A model generated the notes under the pieces. That model was not told the origin of the DNA and did not search any database. It saw only the letters and a program-made list of their open reading frames with translations. Source: Deroplatys truncata (lineage: Eukaryota; Arthropoda; Insecta; Mantodea; Mantidae). Taken from it: 64,000 nt of DNA. The stretch lies in the NCBI GenBank assembly GCA_030765065.1, contig CM060987.1, positions 71,806,557 to 71,870,556 of the forward strand. Direction: 5' to 3'. The translations under genes and the position numbers were made by a program. Numbering within the stretch: the stretch's first letter is position 1; each line of letters begins with the position of its first letter. Below are positions 1 to 11,225 of the stretch, piece by piece.

Positions 1-1063
1 GTATACTGAAAAACATGGCAAATTATGTTTCTTAGAAAATCAGCGTTAAGGACAGACATGCATTTATTTTGTGTTATTAAACTTGATGCGAGGTTAAAAT
101 TTCTTTCTGCAGTATAAATAGCATACCGACAATGTTATACCATATGTTTATATAGATTCAGAATGCTAGTATCAATGTACGAGTACTAAAAATAAAACTG
201 TAAAAATGTAAGTGTTTTATGGAGTGCTTCTCTGCTATAAATTGAGCATATTCTACATTCATTTTGACCTTTGACATGTTACCGTCCGGGAGGAGAAAGT
301 TTTATTTGTGGCTGTGGTTCGTTAATGATTATGACTTTATACTTCCAAATATAAAACAATATTGCTTGTATATACTATAAAGGCAAAACAGGTAAGCATA
401 CATTACAACTTAAAGCAGTTTTAGTTCTTAAGATTAAGCATCTATCACCTAGGTAGTTGTCACAGCATGCATAAAAAGTACCATCCCTTTAGATAAAACA
501 GCCAATAGCAACATCGTGTACTATTTTTTTGCTAAAGTTTTTATGAAAAAGGTTCTTGTATGACTTTTCTCATCGCGGAAATTGTTTGTTATCGAATTTG
601 CCTCAATTCTGTTGATTAATAATGCGTATGTATGTATACTGTTAATAAAAATGTATTCTTATGCTTCTTCATTGCCATGTTGCGATACGTACGTGAGTTT
701 AGGATGCGGTATACTTATCTACGCTGTTTTATAAATTTAACAAGAATGAACATTTTCATGTTTGAAATTAAATGTACGGTGTTAATGCGTAAGACTTCAC
801 CAACCTTGAGTTTCCAACAAAATAAACCTGCATTACATTTTCAGTAAAGGTTTTTATATTATCCTTCTTGCACCATATTGGAAATAATATTGGTACCTCG
901 CTCGTACCTTTTCTTGACTTAGCGGGTAATAATTCGTTCTTTACATTAGACGCTACAACTACGATGGGTCCTGGAATTCCTAAAATTTGAAGAAGTTGTA
1001 TTCTATTGCTGCAGTTGGAGAGCCAAATTTGATGAAGTAACTGCCCCACGTTTAGGTGCAAAG
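1..1063. other. AT-rich non-coding stretch, nothing recognised
   Basis: No exon-like reading frame, repeat-family match or RNA gene is visible. The short frames on either strand have no recognisable domain and no supporting composition. Confidence 0.6.
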
Positions 1064-1141
1064 TTTCCGGTGGCCTTCGCCCCAATGTTCACTTTCCTGT
1101 GGTCTTCGCCCCAAGTTTACTTTCCGGTGGCCTTCGCCCCA
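1064..1141. repeat. 28-29 bp minisatellite, three units
   Basis: Three near-identical units begin at 1064, 1093 and 1121, each with the core TTTCCGGTGGCCTTCGCCCC; the middle unit differs by two T/C changes. The spacing is 29 then 28 bp. The array is much more GC-rich than its surroundings and lies about 45 bp upstream of a TA/TG microsatellite. I cannot tell whether it is a fragment of a larger element. Confidence 0.85.
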
Positions 1142-1185
1142 ACGATTAGGAATGAACTTTGTATTTTATGTTTCTTTAAATATTT

Positions 1186-1186
<1 letters not shown>

Positions 1187-1249
<63 letters not shown>

Positions 1250-1250
1250 T
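1187..1250. repeat. Compound (TA)n(TG)n microsatellite
   Basis: About 22 TA units run directly into about 10 TG units. The switch from TA to TG at a single point is typical of a compound dinucleotide repeat that grew from one seed. Confidence 0.95.
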
Positions 1251-2388
1251 TGTCTCGGCTGCGTCAGTATTAATTTGTAGAAACATGTGTCTTTGCAGGG
1301 AGTGATGCGGCTGAAGAATGTAGGCTTACCCAAATTAATATTTTTACCTCACTCCTTTTGTTAATCCTTCACACGATTAAATAACACTTCACTGATATAG
1401 AGAACTGTGAGATTATTTATTAATTACTTGCACTTTTTAACACGTAAACTTTATAATATTCTTGCCGTAATGAATTTTATATGTCTTACACTGAATACGT
1501 ATTAAACTTCACGAGGACGCGTCCGGCTAGGAACACTGTCTACTAGCAACTGCCTTCTGAATTTGAACAATTTGCACTTTCAGTTTCTGATTGGCTAATC
1601 CTACTCCAATAGAATACTTTTATTTAACTTAAGCTTTTTCTGGTTGTTGATTGGCTATTTATAAACTGTCTCAAAATTACATTATTGTTTCCAAGAATTA
1701 CTAGTAGCATTATTAAACTCTCCAGTTCATTATTGCCTCAAGGTTACGTCATTGTTAGCAACGTTTGACCTATATTCTCACAGCTCCTACATTATTAAAT
1801 TACGTAATACATTCACATAACATTATTATACATGTATACAATTATATAAATATTAATACAATGACTGTTACATACATTTTATATATTATACAAATATTGC
1901 TTTAAGGCGGGCTGTTATTATATTTTATATTATATAATTAGACTGAAATCATTTAAATGATCTGCTGTCATTAATATACATAATTTTTGTGTTAATTTTC
2001 AACGTTCCATGCAAAAACAAACAATAATATTATAATAGCATTCTTTGTAACCATATAAACATATTTCATTCGATTAGATCCAAGATGTGTATTCTAGTCT
2101 AATATAGAAGGCAACGATCAAGTTCTCATTCCTTATAACAGCGTAATTACGTTTTATAATAAATGCACATTACAATGTAACGGGTAAAATTGGGTAAAAT
2201 TGCGTTGCAACAATGACACGGATGCGCAATGAATACGCATCTCCACTGGTGTACGATATACTTATTAGTGTGTTTTATTTGCAGTCGGTTGCTGGGAAGG
2301 GGTTGATTCCATTTAAATGCGGCCTATGCTAATATAATTTTCGAAAATCTATCCCTATAAATGTCCTAAAATCTCCAGTTTGTAGCAA

Positions 2389-2389
<1 letters not shown>
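1251..2389. other. AT-rich non-coding stretch, nothing recognised
   Basis: No element ends, coding frames or RNA-like folds were recognised. Composition is uniformly AT-rich. Confidence 0.5.

Positions 2390-2428
<39 letters not shown>
2390..2428. repeat. (ATT)n microsatellite
   Basis: About 13 uninterrupted ATT units. It is one of six AAT/ATT arrays in the window, the commonest trinucleotide repeat here. Confidence 0.95.
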
Positions 2429-3300
2429 TCCATTCATCGATATATATCTCGTTTTAGATTATTTCATGTTCGTATATCATACTATCCGCATTATCCAAGA
2501 CGTTGCTTCTATTTTTTGTAGCGAACATTAACGGCAAGGAACTCGATTGAGAGAGTATTTTAAGAATACTCTTTATATCCTGAAAACATATTTGAAAAGG
2601 GGTGGAGAAACGTTTTTCTACTGTTTGGAGAGACGGCCCCTAGTGTTGCACACTTAACCTTCACATTGAGAGAGGACAAATTCCAGTAAACTTAGCTTTC
2701 TCCAAAAATGAAAACAAAGGGCAAGGCCAACCTAAGGTTGAATGTTTCTTCAACAACCAGTTCTCTCAAGGGCAGCTGACTATAACTCTAATCAAGATCT
2801 CATTCCCAGGATAAAGAAGTTTGTAAACCTGGCAAAGGAAATCGCTTTTAAACCATAGCTACTGTGCTTCCAAACATAAAATTGTGTTTACAGATAGTTA
2901 CTTTTTTGTTTCTGCTTCGGTTAGTAATCAACTGGTTTCTTAATGGGCAGATAAAATGGTTTTTGCGCTGCGAAACGTTGAAAGCATGTTACTTCAGAGT
3001 TAATGTAAGCGTGAGCGAGTACGAAAAGGATGTTTGAATATAAAGTGGGTGTGGCATTTCCAATAATAAAAGAAAAATTGAAAACGCGCAGTGTTGATAT
3101 ATTGGAACACGCTTGACAACTTTGACAACTACAGTGGCGTGTGACGTTTATAATTTCTCGTATTTTCCTTTTCATGCTGGTTTGTCCATCGATTGTACCA
3201 ATATGCATATTGACTACCTTTGCGGTCTGGAGTTTATTTTGCTGGTTCCTGTATCTATAGCTCGTGGTTCTTGTTCCTAGCTAGAGTGGCACCCTTTTTT
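2429..3300. other. Non-coding stretch, nothing recognised
   Basis: The only structure noted is a small perfect inverted repeat near 2552-2573 (AGAGTATT and AATACTCT around a short centre). No gene or element was identified. The right edge is the T-run into which repeat copy 1 is inserted. Confidence 0.5.
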
Positions 3301-4240
3301 ACTTTCTCTGCTATATATAGAGAGTAGGGGAAGTATTGCATTCCACCCAAAAATTCTATGTCGAGATTTCACCGGAAATACATGTTTTCAGGCCTCCTTA
3401 ATTGAAAAGGGGTATGTTTAGAAAAAGGTCCTTGTATGTGCCTGTGTTTGGCATAACTCAAAAACGAATACTAGAATAAATACCAAACTTGGTATTTAGG
3501 TTCGGCATCTTTCAAAGATGCGACACGAAAGTTTTCAAGAAAATTCCCCCGTCCCAGACCACCCTTTACATGGAACGTTTTTCGAAAATGTTGCTTTTCT
3601 CAAAAATGGCTATAACGATTTTGTTTAAAATATCATGACAAATGAAATGTATATCTTGAATTTTCTGGGAATGTCCCCAAAAGTCCTCTTCCTTCTGAAT
3701 GAATTTTGCATAACTGGTAATCTGTAAGAGAGACAGACAATATTTTACTACACGAAAAATGTAGATCTCGTTAAAACATCTCTATATATGTCAAATACTC
3801 TTTTTGCTTGGTCGAGTTGTCCTGGACATGCAAACAGAATGTCGTCCTCCGTGGATTAGTGGTACCGTGCTAGCCTCTAGTTCCCAAAGTCGTGGGTTCC
3901 TTCGGAAGAGAAGTAAAGCCGGTGGTCCTTTGTCGTAGGTTTACGGCACGTAAAAGAACCTCAATCCTGATAGAGACCTCTGAGCATAGTTACCCGTCTT
4001 TCACGCCCAATATAGAATGGGACGCTAAGGACCACAGCAGTTAAAGAGCGTCCATAAATATAACTAAAAAAAAAAAAAGCTAATTGAATGGAATGCTTCA
4101 CATAGCAACAGCTCTTAAAAGATTTGACTATCGCTACCATATTCCCCTTGCACCTACAAGAAAGTTAGCAATAAGATCGTTTGTAAAAATGGTTTGTAAA
4201 GGAGTAGAGAATGTCACGTCAGTGTAACACAAACTTTTTC
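3301..4240 (+). mobile_element. 0.85 kb HINE-like repeat, copy 1 (split by a SINE)
   Basis: It starts with ACTTTCTCTGCTATATATAG directly after a T-run and ends at the shared tail GTGTAACAC followed by a T-run. The internal landmarks are in family order: the segment around 'gcataactcaaaaacg' at 3450, 'aaatgtatatcttgaatttt' near 3645-3665, and 'ggaatgcttcacatagcaac' at 4090. A SINE at 3842-4078 interrupts it, and the flanking halves rejoin at a family-consensus position. Point differences from copies 7-8 suggest moderate age. Confidence 0.85.
3842..4078 (+). mobile_element. tRNA-headed SINE, copy 1 (inserted in repeat copy 1)
   Basis: The head reads like a tRNA gene: an A-box-like segment (GTGGATTAGTGGTACCGTGC) and a truncated B-box region (GTCGTGGGTTCC). 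A unique body ends in GAGCGTCCATAAATATAACT plus 13 A. Compared with the copy at 27109, bases between the B box and the 'ccttcggaag' segment are missing. Short imperfect flanking matches (aacagaat on the left, aattgaat on the right) fit a decayed target-site duplication. Expected to have been moved by a LINE partner. Family name unknown. Confidence 0.8.
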
Positions 4241-5039
4241 AGGTAGGAACATGCCTCCCCTCCACCAAAATTCCGGAAAACAGGATTACTATTGATTAGC
4301 GCTTTCAGCCCAACATTAAAGTGAACTTACGTAGGAATGTCTTTTATCTAGATAATACGTAATGAAATGTTATCCAAACTACATACAGTTATCAACATTA
4401 AAATGACACAAGAGCAACAAAGAGCCTAACTCAAATTTCTTATAAACTAAGGGATAGTTCGAAAGTTTCTCACCTCTGCTGCATTTTTTTTTTTTTTTTT
4501 GCCATCAACATTATATACAGTAATTTCAAATATGCGCGCTTTTTTGCTGCTCTGTTGTTATTAATGTTGGTAACACTTGTCAAGGCAGTAGGCTGAACAG
4601 TTCTGATTCGCGGTATTGTAGTATTACGTAAGCAACATACACGAGAAGTAGTGTTTGAAATGTTTCTCTCTCTCTCTCTACGCCACTAGCCTTATTGCCT
4701 TTCTCATCATTAAAAAGTAAGTCATGCTTTAATTTCAAGGGTGAGAAACTTGCGGTCCATTGTACACATCTCAAATGTAGCAATATTCAGTAATTATCAA
4801 TAACAATTGATGTCACCCTCACAACTACAACATGTAAGGTCTAAAACTCAATATCTTTATCAGTCTAGTATGTAAATAAAGGAAATCAGTCGAACTTTGA
4901 AAGTTTACAGAAACAGTCAGCAAATGGACAAAGAAAGAGAGGGGCAAAGTTACTGACGCTCAACAAAAATTACCCCTAAAACTAAGGACAAGGTTTGTGT
5001 ATAGAATAGGAATAAGTAGTGGAGTGAAGAAACTAAATT
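4241..5039. other. Non-coding stretch, nothing recognised
   Basis: It holds a T-run at 4487-4500 and a short CT run near 4667-4680. No gene, element end or RNA structure was identified. Confidence 0.45.
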
Positions 5040-5625
5040 TTTTGGTGATTTTCAAAACCGAAATAGGAAAGTGGGCGTGGCAACTATGAGGCAATGCGTT
5101 AAATCTACTGATTGGTGAAGGATGGGTCTTAAAGAACCAGTAAAGCTTATTCTTACTGAAAAAAAAATGTCGGAGACCGAGTAAAGTTTTGCAAAAGATT
5201 ATTTGATGCTGGATTTGCAGAAGACACTCCACAGGGATGTATAAAATGTGCACACATATTGTTCACAGATGAGAGTACAATGGTGCTGCATTCTAAGCCA
5301 AACCGCTAGGACAAATTCATGGGGAGCAGTAGGTCTCAACAGAATTCGCCTATTGTTACTTCTAAATTGTAGTTGAAAATTGTGGTTGCTGAAGACATAT
5401 TTGTTACAGTAAGACTGAATAGCATATCGTCCCCCAAAACCAAACTGTAGATATCTAGTACTACGGACAAAAAAATCTGCCTGTGTGCCAGAAAGTCATG
5501 GATGACCCTAGACATTATCCATGTAATTAATTCCCTTGAGATTCTGATGCAAGATGATGTAGCAGTGCCACAAGTGACGTCACGCCAAATACAGCAAACC
5601 ATTGTAGACCATCAAAAGTTATATA
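5040..5625 (+). mobile_element. Tc1/mariner-superfamily transposase remnant
   Basis: Plus-strand translation gives decayed but ordered transposase landmarks. VKFCKRLFDAGF (about 5180-5215) matches the segment that precedes the first catalytic Asp. ILFTDESTMVLH (about 5252-5287) carries that Asp in the usual FTDE setting. LMQDDVAV followed by TSRQIQQTI (about 5544-5610) matches the MQDGA-type block with the second Asp, about 95 residues downstream, the usual spacing. The stretch before 5180 resembles the end of the DNA-binding domain. Stops and frame changes are scattered through it, so it is dead. No terminal inverted repeats were found, so the true ends are unknown. It does not match either mariner described below. 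Confidence 0.6.
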
Positions 5626-6604
5626 TTTAAAGCACTATAACAATAAAATTAGTATTTGTAATTTTTTGCTAGTTATTTCAAAATATTCTTAGGTGAAAAC
5701 TTTTAGATCAAACCGTAGCCCATATTTTTATCGTAATCGCTCTCATGAAAACTTAAAACTGGCATTTGTAATTGACAATGTGCAATCGTTAACTTATGTT
5801 CACTTGGTTTATATTTTGTTTTAATCTTTGAATTTCATCCTTCTTTCTCTCTCGCCATAATTTTTCGCTGCCAGAATTTCCCAATGAATGGAGCTTATGC
5901 TAACCCCTTCTCAGGGGCGTGCAACCGGGGTCCCAAATGAGTACCCCCGCAGACCCCCAATTAAGGTGGGGTTCCTATTCACAAAAGTTTTTGTAACAAT
6001 TTACACTGCAAACGAATATTTAATTAAGGTTATTCCATATTATTTCTGCTCTTTGACGTGAGAGAATTATTTGGAAAAATCAAAAGTATACTGACCGCAC
6101 AGTGGTTGAGTGAGGGGCCATTCACAGCGTGTCCTTGCATCGTCAGTACGTTTTTACACACTTGGCAACCAATTGAGCGACTTGTCCAAGCCACAAGGCG
6201 GCATGTGCTGCTGCCGGCTCTAGCTTCGTATTATCCCATGATTGATACTATATGCTCACAATTTTGCAATCATTCAAGGACATGGAGTTAGAAGTAGACA
6301 CCTATTGGATAATTCAATCCTTCTTTGTGTCTTCTGCTGATGATAGCTGAGAACAGCAGCTGAAAAAGTTACAGAAACTTTCTGACGACGCAACACCTTT
6401 GTTTAGATCGCAGATGCTATCAGAAGTTGCTTCAGATCTAAGATTATGAGCATTATTTATGTGATGGCTGAACATAGTTCTTTGACTACTGCTTATTCTG
6501 ATGTATGGATTACTTGCTATACGTACTTAACTGTTCTTGTTACAGTGATCAAACCTTAAGTAATCTCTAAATTAAAGCTGCTCAAAAGCTACCTTCAAAG
6601 TTAG
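5626..6604. other. Non-coding stretch, nothing recognised
   Basis: A 77-codon plus-strand frame at 6058-6291 is somewhat GC-richer than its surroundings but shows no domain I know. I leave it uncalled. Confidence 0.4.
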
Positions 6605-6818
6605 TAATTAATTCTTCTTCCACACAAGCCCTGCATGGGACAAGGTTGGTAAGATAGACTCAGACAACTGAAAAGATCCATACTATAGCCGGAATTTGAA
6701 CCATGGATCTTCCATTTCTGTCCGGTTGGCTAAATTGGCTATGACATTAGGTTTTTCCGTCATCTGATTCTACCTTTCCAACCTTGACCTATGGTTTGTG
6801 TGGAAGAACAATTAATTA
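6605..6818. mobile_element. 214 bp MITE with long inverted repeats and a tRNA-like core
   Basis: The arms at 6605-6664 and 6763-6818 are inverted repeats of roughly 55 bp at about 80% identity. They share TAATTAATT, TTCTTCCACACAA and CAAGGTTGG in order. Between them, on the minus strand, lies a tRNA-like stretch: ATAGCC (from 6742) and GGCTAT (to 6685) can pair as an acceptor-like stem, with the B-box-like GGTTCAAATTCC just inside the latter. There is no coding capacity. AATTAATT outside the right arm may be part of the target site. The superfamily is not assigned. Confidence 0.7.
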
Positions 6819-7535
6819 TAATTAATTGATGTAATAATGTCTAAGCTGTGCAGCCCGGGACTTAAAAAGTACTTACTTGAGCTGTCAAGGACGTGCGTTT
6901 GACCCATCGTTTCATGTGATACATGATGGGACTAGCCCGTTTTTCCCAGCTCAACTCTTTCGAAAAACGGCAACGAATATGCTGAGCTTCTGGTACACAT
7001 GCCCTCTCTTGGGAATTGGTTCATAATACTAGTTATATAGATCACATCATAACGATGTTGTCAGGCGTATTACTTCAGTGTCTTAAGGCAAAGGAATGAC
7101 AGTAGCGTATGTTACTGTGTTTTCGACTTTGCGTCTACCTACTGTTTAGGTTAAAACGTCTTTTACTACATTATGATGCACAAGTTCATTTTCATGTTCT
7201 GTTTTATCATTACACCCAAGCCAAATATATATAATTTATTTTCTAAAATAAATATAAAAATTGCATATAAAATTTCGTTCTGAAGGTCGTCTGTAAGAGG
7301 GAAATAAACAACTCGGTCATCGTATAAATATTTAGTTACACAGTACAAATTATATCTTATAATGCAACAAATAAAATTATTATTTTTTAAATTCTTGAAA
7401 TTTCACAACTGCCATCAAAAGTTGTTGCGTGACATTAATGACTGGTTCACTACTAAAAAGGAAGTTTGTTGTATTTAAAATTTCGTTTTCTTTAATGAGA
7501 TATAAATTAGCAAAGATGAGAAAAGCTTGGTAATG
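6819..7535. other. AT-rich non-coding stretch, nothing recognised
   Basis: No gene or element ends were identified between the two inverted-repeat elements. Confidence 0.45.
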
Positions 7536-8317
7536 ACTAAGCCCTGGATTTTTAGGTTCTAAAAAGTTAAAATTAGGTTCTATGTATGAGTGTATTAAGA
7601 TTTTATAGGATCTTATATGCTGAATTTAGGAATTTATAGGATCTTTGGCATATATATATTCATGCAAGTCACTGGGCACTATGTTTAAAACACTTAACTT
7701 TAAATTGTAAAAAGTTAAATTAACTGTAACTTTAGTATGTATTTGAAAGTACCAAATTAAAAAATGTCGTGTTAGAAACTCCCTATAACGGAAGAAGCAA
7801 TAATGCATACTACTCAACAGCGCTATTAAAATGTTTGCCTCTAGTTTTCACCTATTGTTGCGGCATGTAAACATCACACGTTTCAGAAATGCCGCGTGCC
7901 ACTGACCACCTCTTTCGACAATAGCTAGAAAATGATAACGTAAGGCGGCGAACGTTTTAATTACTTTATTATTGTGGTGGACGGTTTAATTAAAGTTTAT
8001 TATTGTAAGGTATTACGCAAGATTTCATAATCTAATTATTTAATAGTTTCCTTATTCGAACGGTCTCCCTTCGTTTTAAAAATACTTTTATATTCATAAA
8101 TCTACTCTTATTTGCTTAAATAACCGAATTAGGCACTTTTAGGTTCTATCACGAAAAAAAGGTTTTATTAGGTCCTAACGTACAATTAGGTCAATTTAGG
8201 CTCTATAAAATTGAAGTATATTACTCGTTGGCAACTAAAACATTAAAATAAACCGAAATTTGGAGTGTAGGAGGTCAGGAATAAAAGAGGTCAGAACCTA
8301 AGAATCCGGGTCTTAGT
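7536..8317. mobile_element. 782 bp non-autonomous element with 25 bp terminal inverted repeats
   Basis: The left end ACTAAGCCCTGGATTTTTAG and the reverse complement of the right end, ACTAAGACCCGGATTCTTAG, match in 22 of 25 positions; both continue into GTTCT. The motif AGGTTCTA recurs just inside both ends (7553, 7577, 8142 and variants), as in elements with subterminal transposase-binding repeats. A 30 bp direct duplication lies at 7951-8010. No transposase-like frame is present. I see no clear target-site duplication (flanks gtaatg and aaagac), so the superfamily is open. Confidence 0.65.
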
Positions 8318-8600
8318 AAAGACAAATCACGATGTCTGAGAACTACTTTAGTGTTGTACAATATGGAATCTGATGAAAATAAAACCAAAGATATTTCTTA
8401 AAAGAAAATGTTAAATAACAGCTCACAAAATACATTTTAAGGCGAAAATGTATGACCTGATTCTGGGCTAATTGCATGTGTACATAATGGGAGTTCATTT
8501 TGAAAATATAAATGAGAAACGCAGGTGAAAATGTATATATTGTCGTGCTTCATCTCGTATACTTCAAACCAAACGAATCGATAACTTATAATAGCTTACT
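8318..8600. other. Non-coding stretch, nothing recognised
   Basis: Short AT-rich spacer between the 782 bp element and the duplicated tail of the hAT fossil. Confidence 0.4.
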
Positions 8601-8604
8601 TTTC

Positions 8605-8690
8605 TTTTAGCAACTCACACTTCCAGCAAATGAATGTTGCTATAAATGAACACAGAGTGATCAACTTTTTCAGGTAAAGGAGAATATAAC
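8605..8690 (-). repeat. Diverged duplicate of the hAT C-terminal tail
   Basis: About 75-80 bp here align with 8715-8800 at roughly two-thirds identity. Both include a 'tatcaacttt-tcaggt'-type core. On the minus strand both read like the end of a hAT dimerisation domain (PDKVDNLVFIHGN in the main copy). It is either a local tandem duplication or the remains of a second hAT. Confidence 0.4.
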
Positions 8691-8714
8691 ATAACTTTTA
8701 AGTGAAACAACTTA

Positions 8715-9441
8715 TTTTAGCTTTAGCACTTTCGCTTCCAACATATGTTGCCGTGAATGAATACTAAGTTATCAACTTTATCAGGTGAAGTAGATGATCT
8801 TTTATTGGTTATTATCTGCCCTGCAATACTGAAAACTCGCTTGTGGCACCAGTGGCGGGTATGCAAAGATCAACGTGCAAGCGTAGAAGGATGGGGAAAG
8901 ATTATCCTACGCTCTTGCCACCATTTTAACAAATTATCGCCATTGAATATGCTATGGAACTCTCTAAGTAGGAGTTGACCTCTGCTTCTAGAGAAATGGA
9001 GTTCTCACATTTCCAGCAGCTAAACACCCGATACCGTTTAGCAGGTGAACTAAGGCCCTTCCATGATAATACCTATAATGCAAAGTAGACATGTGCAGCG
9101 GTTATATGTTGTCGGAGTCATAGGATTAAGTGTGAAATTATTTAATATCAACGAACTTTCTTTCGTATTTTTAATTTTATTTTCACGTAGTAATTTTAAT
9201 TGAGAGAGAACGGTATTACATCTAGAATTGAAGTATTTAAGAATAAGTAGAAATAACTTCTAGTTTAATTGTTGGGAGACTTTCTGCAGTGGGGTAAGAG
9301 GACTTTGTATTGAATGCAGAGAAATATAGATTGATCCATTTTATTTTAGAAGGGGGCAATAAAAAGTATTTACTGAATATGGTTCTCAAAAGCTTCCTTC
9401 TCTGTGGTTTTATCTAAGCTATATTGATGAGAGAGAAGCTA

Positions 9442-9491
<50 letters not shown>

Positions 9492-10845
9492 GTATACTCC
9501 TGAGTGGAAACAGCTGTTTTACATTAAACCCAGGCTGTGGCTAACACGTAAGTTGCTGACTAGAGTTACCTTCCGGTGCACAAGTTGCGGATTCTTCTGT
9601 AGATCTCTACTTTTGTTCTCTATGAACTTCAGAGAGATGACGGAAAGATGGGTATATAAATGGTGCAATTAAATGCAGATATTCCAGTTCACATTCAGAT
9701 CCAGATTCAACAAAGCAATTTGTTTCAAGGATTGTTTAAGTATTTTGCTTTTCAAGCTGATCTGTTGCTTCTTTGAACAAACTCAGAAATGGAGTCAATT
9801 CCTCTATAGCTGTAACCAAATAGTGTGCCTGCAGCTCCGAAATCAACCAGTAACTTACTAATGCCATTTATCTGTGCGTGTACTATTCGAGCACAATATA
9901 CTTGTGTTCCACGGAGTTTCAGTGTCATGCACTGTGCGACTTAATTTATTAACATGTCCGGTTCTTTTAAGATATGCAACAATTACTTTTACTGCGCTAA
10001 TAGAGGACCAATCCAGTTCAGTATCATCCAAAATATTGCGCAACACTATTAATACAATGGACCATACATGCTAGTTTCTTATACTTTTCCAGTGCCTTCT
10101 TGACATTTGCCCTTTTGTCACTGACAAATGTCATATTTTGCAGTACTTCTTTCAGCACACCCATCTCCTTTAAATTCTCAAGTAGACCCGAATGTTTTGT
10201 CCGCTTTTTGAACGTTGGGAATTTTGTCATCAAAACATTCTTTACTAGTTCCCATTCATCGTTGAGGTAATGGGCCGCAACTGCCATATGTAATGAAATT
10301 TCTTACAATCCGTCCATAAATCAGTGGTCATTGCACATGCTATATTTTGCGCTGCTGCAGACAATATTACGCTGGGGTAATACATCTTATGGAAAGATGT
10401 CCATAAGTGGCACCTGTGTTAATTAGTTCCAGGTCTTGGAATCCCTGCCCTTCTACTGTGTGCTAAACGGCCGATTCTGTAGTCTCTGGCACACATCGTT
10501 ACGAATTTTTGTTTTATAATTGTTTTAACAGGAGTGGGGACAAGGCCTTCGAGATGATGAAGTATTACCTGAGTCAGCTGTGTGGCATGAATGACGCCTC
10601 GAATGTGACGTTCCAGACCCTGGTTTGAACACACGTATACCTTTGCAACCACTAAACTGCACAAAACCAGTGGAATTTCTCGATGACAATTCCGAAGTGC
10701 TTCCACATATCGCTTCGAGTTTTATTTTCTAGTCCATTAACAGCTGTATTTAATTTCAACAAAACATTTTTTGTTTTATCAATGAACTCCATTATCACGC
10801 AAACTTGAGCTACACACAAGGAAAGTACGTGCGGCAACAACGCTA
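8715..10845 (-). mobile_element. hAT transposase fossil, BED-finger (ZBED-like) type
   Basis: Read right to left on the minus strand, hAT blocks occur in the correct order. A BED-type zinc finger (SDMWKHFGIVIEKF near 10700, then SGTSHSRRHSCH near 10600) comes first. GQGFQDLELINTG near 10430 follows. Next is the central segment from AAHYLNDEWELVKNVL (10278) through YKKLACMVHCINSVAQYFG (10030). After that come LDWSSISAVKVIVAYLK (about 10010), then VDFGAAGTLFGYSYRGIDSI near 9800. The C-terminal dimerisation block is WWQERRIIFPHPSTLAR and RVFSIAGQIITNKRSSTSPD, at about 8770-8950. Full hAT transposases are 550-700 residues; the blocks span that order with many stops and frame changes, plus an ATT microsatellite inside. 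A plausible right end is CAGAGTGACC at 10890 (reverse complement), but no matching left terminus or 8-bp duplication was found. Confidence 0.75.
9442..9491. repeat. (ATT)n microsatellite within the hAT fossil
   Basis: About 16 uninterrupted ATT units between the central and C-terminal transposase blocks, so it expanded after the element landed or came in with it. Confidence 0.95.
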
Positions 10846-11144
10846 GTGACGCAAAACAGACGAGCCTTTCGGTTGGGTTTGGTCACTCTGGGCGTTCGAA
10901 TGGGAAATGAGACACATACCTATTGGCTAACCAAAAGAGTGATCTGAGACAGGGACCCGCTCGTATGTAGGCGTGTTCGAAGGCATGAATGGCACAAAAT
11001 AGTGATCCAAACGTGTTCGATAGACAGCTCAAGTACTTACGCCAGTGTAAGTCGCCATTGGAGTATGTCATCTCCGAATAATTTAAGATCTCCTTGTGTA
11101 TTACCAGCAAAAATGCGAGTCAGGTGGGGAATTTATTGTCGTAC
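10846..11144. other. Non-coding stretch, possible hAT right flank
   Basis: It contains the candidate hAT terminus ending at 10890. Nothing else was recognised. Confidence 0.35.
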
Positions 11145-11225
11145 CGGAATGTTGCCTTCGTAGCTAAGTTGTTTAGAGCAACTGAAAACCGGAAGATTCG
11201 TGTTTCGAGTCCCGGCAATGGTATG
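11145..11225 (+). repeat. tRNA-like SINE head, decayed
   Basis: CGTAGCTAAGTTGTTTAGAG matches a tRNA A box and D loop (usual form TAGCTCAGTTGGTTAGAGC). GTGTTTCGAGTCCCGGCAAT matches a B box (GGTTCGAGTCCC). TTGCC near 11147 can pair with GGCAA at the end as an acceptor-like stem. The T stem is broken and the anticodon arm is not convincing, so it is not a working tRNA gene. The body downstream was not recognised elsewhere in the window. Confidence 0.6.
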
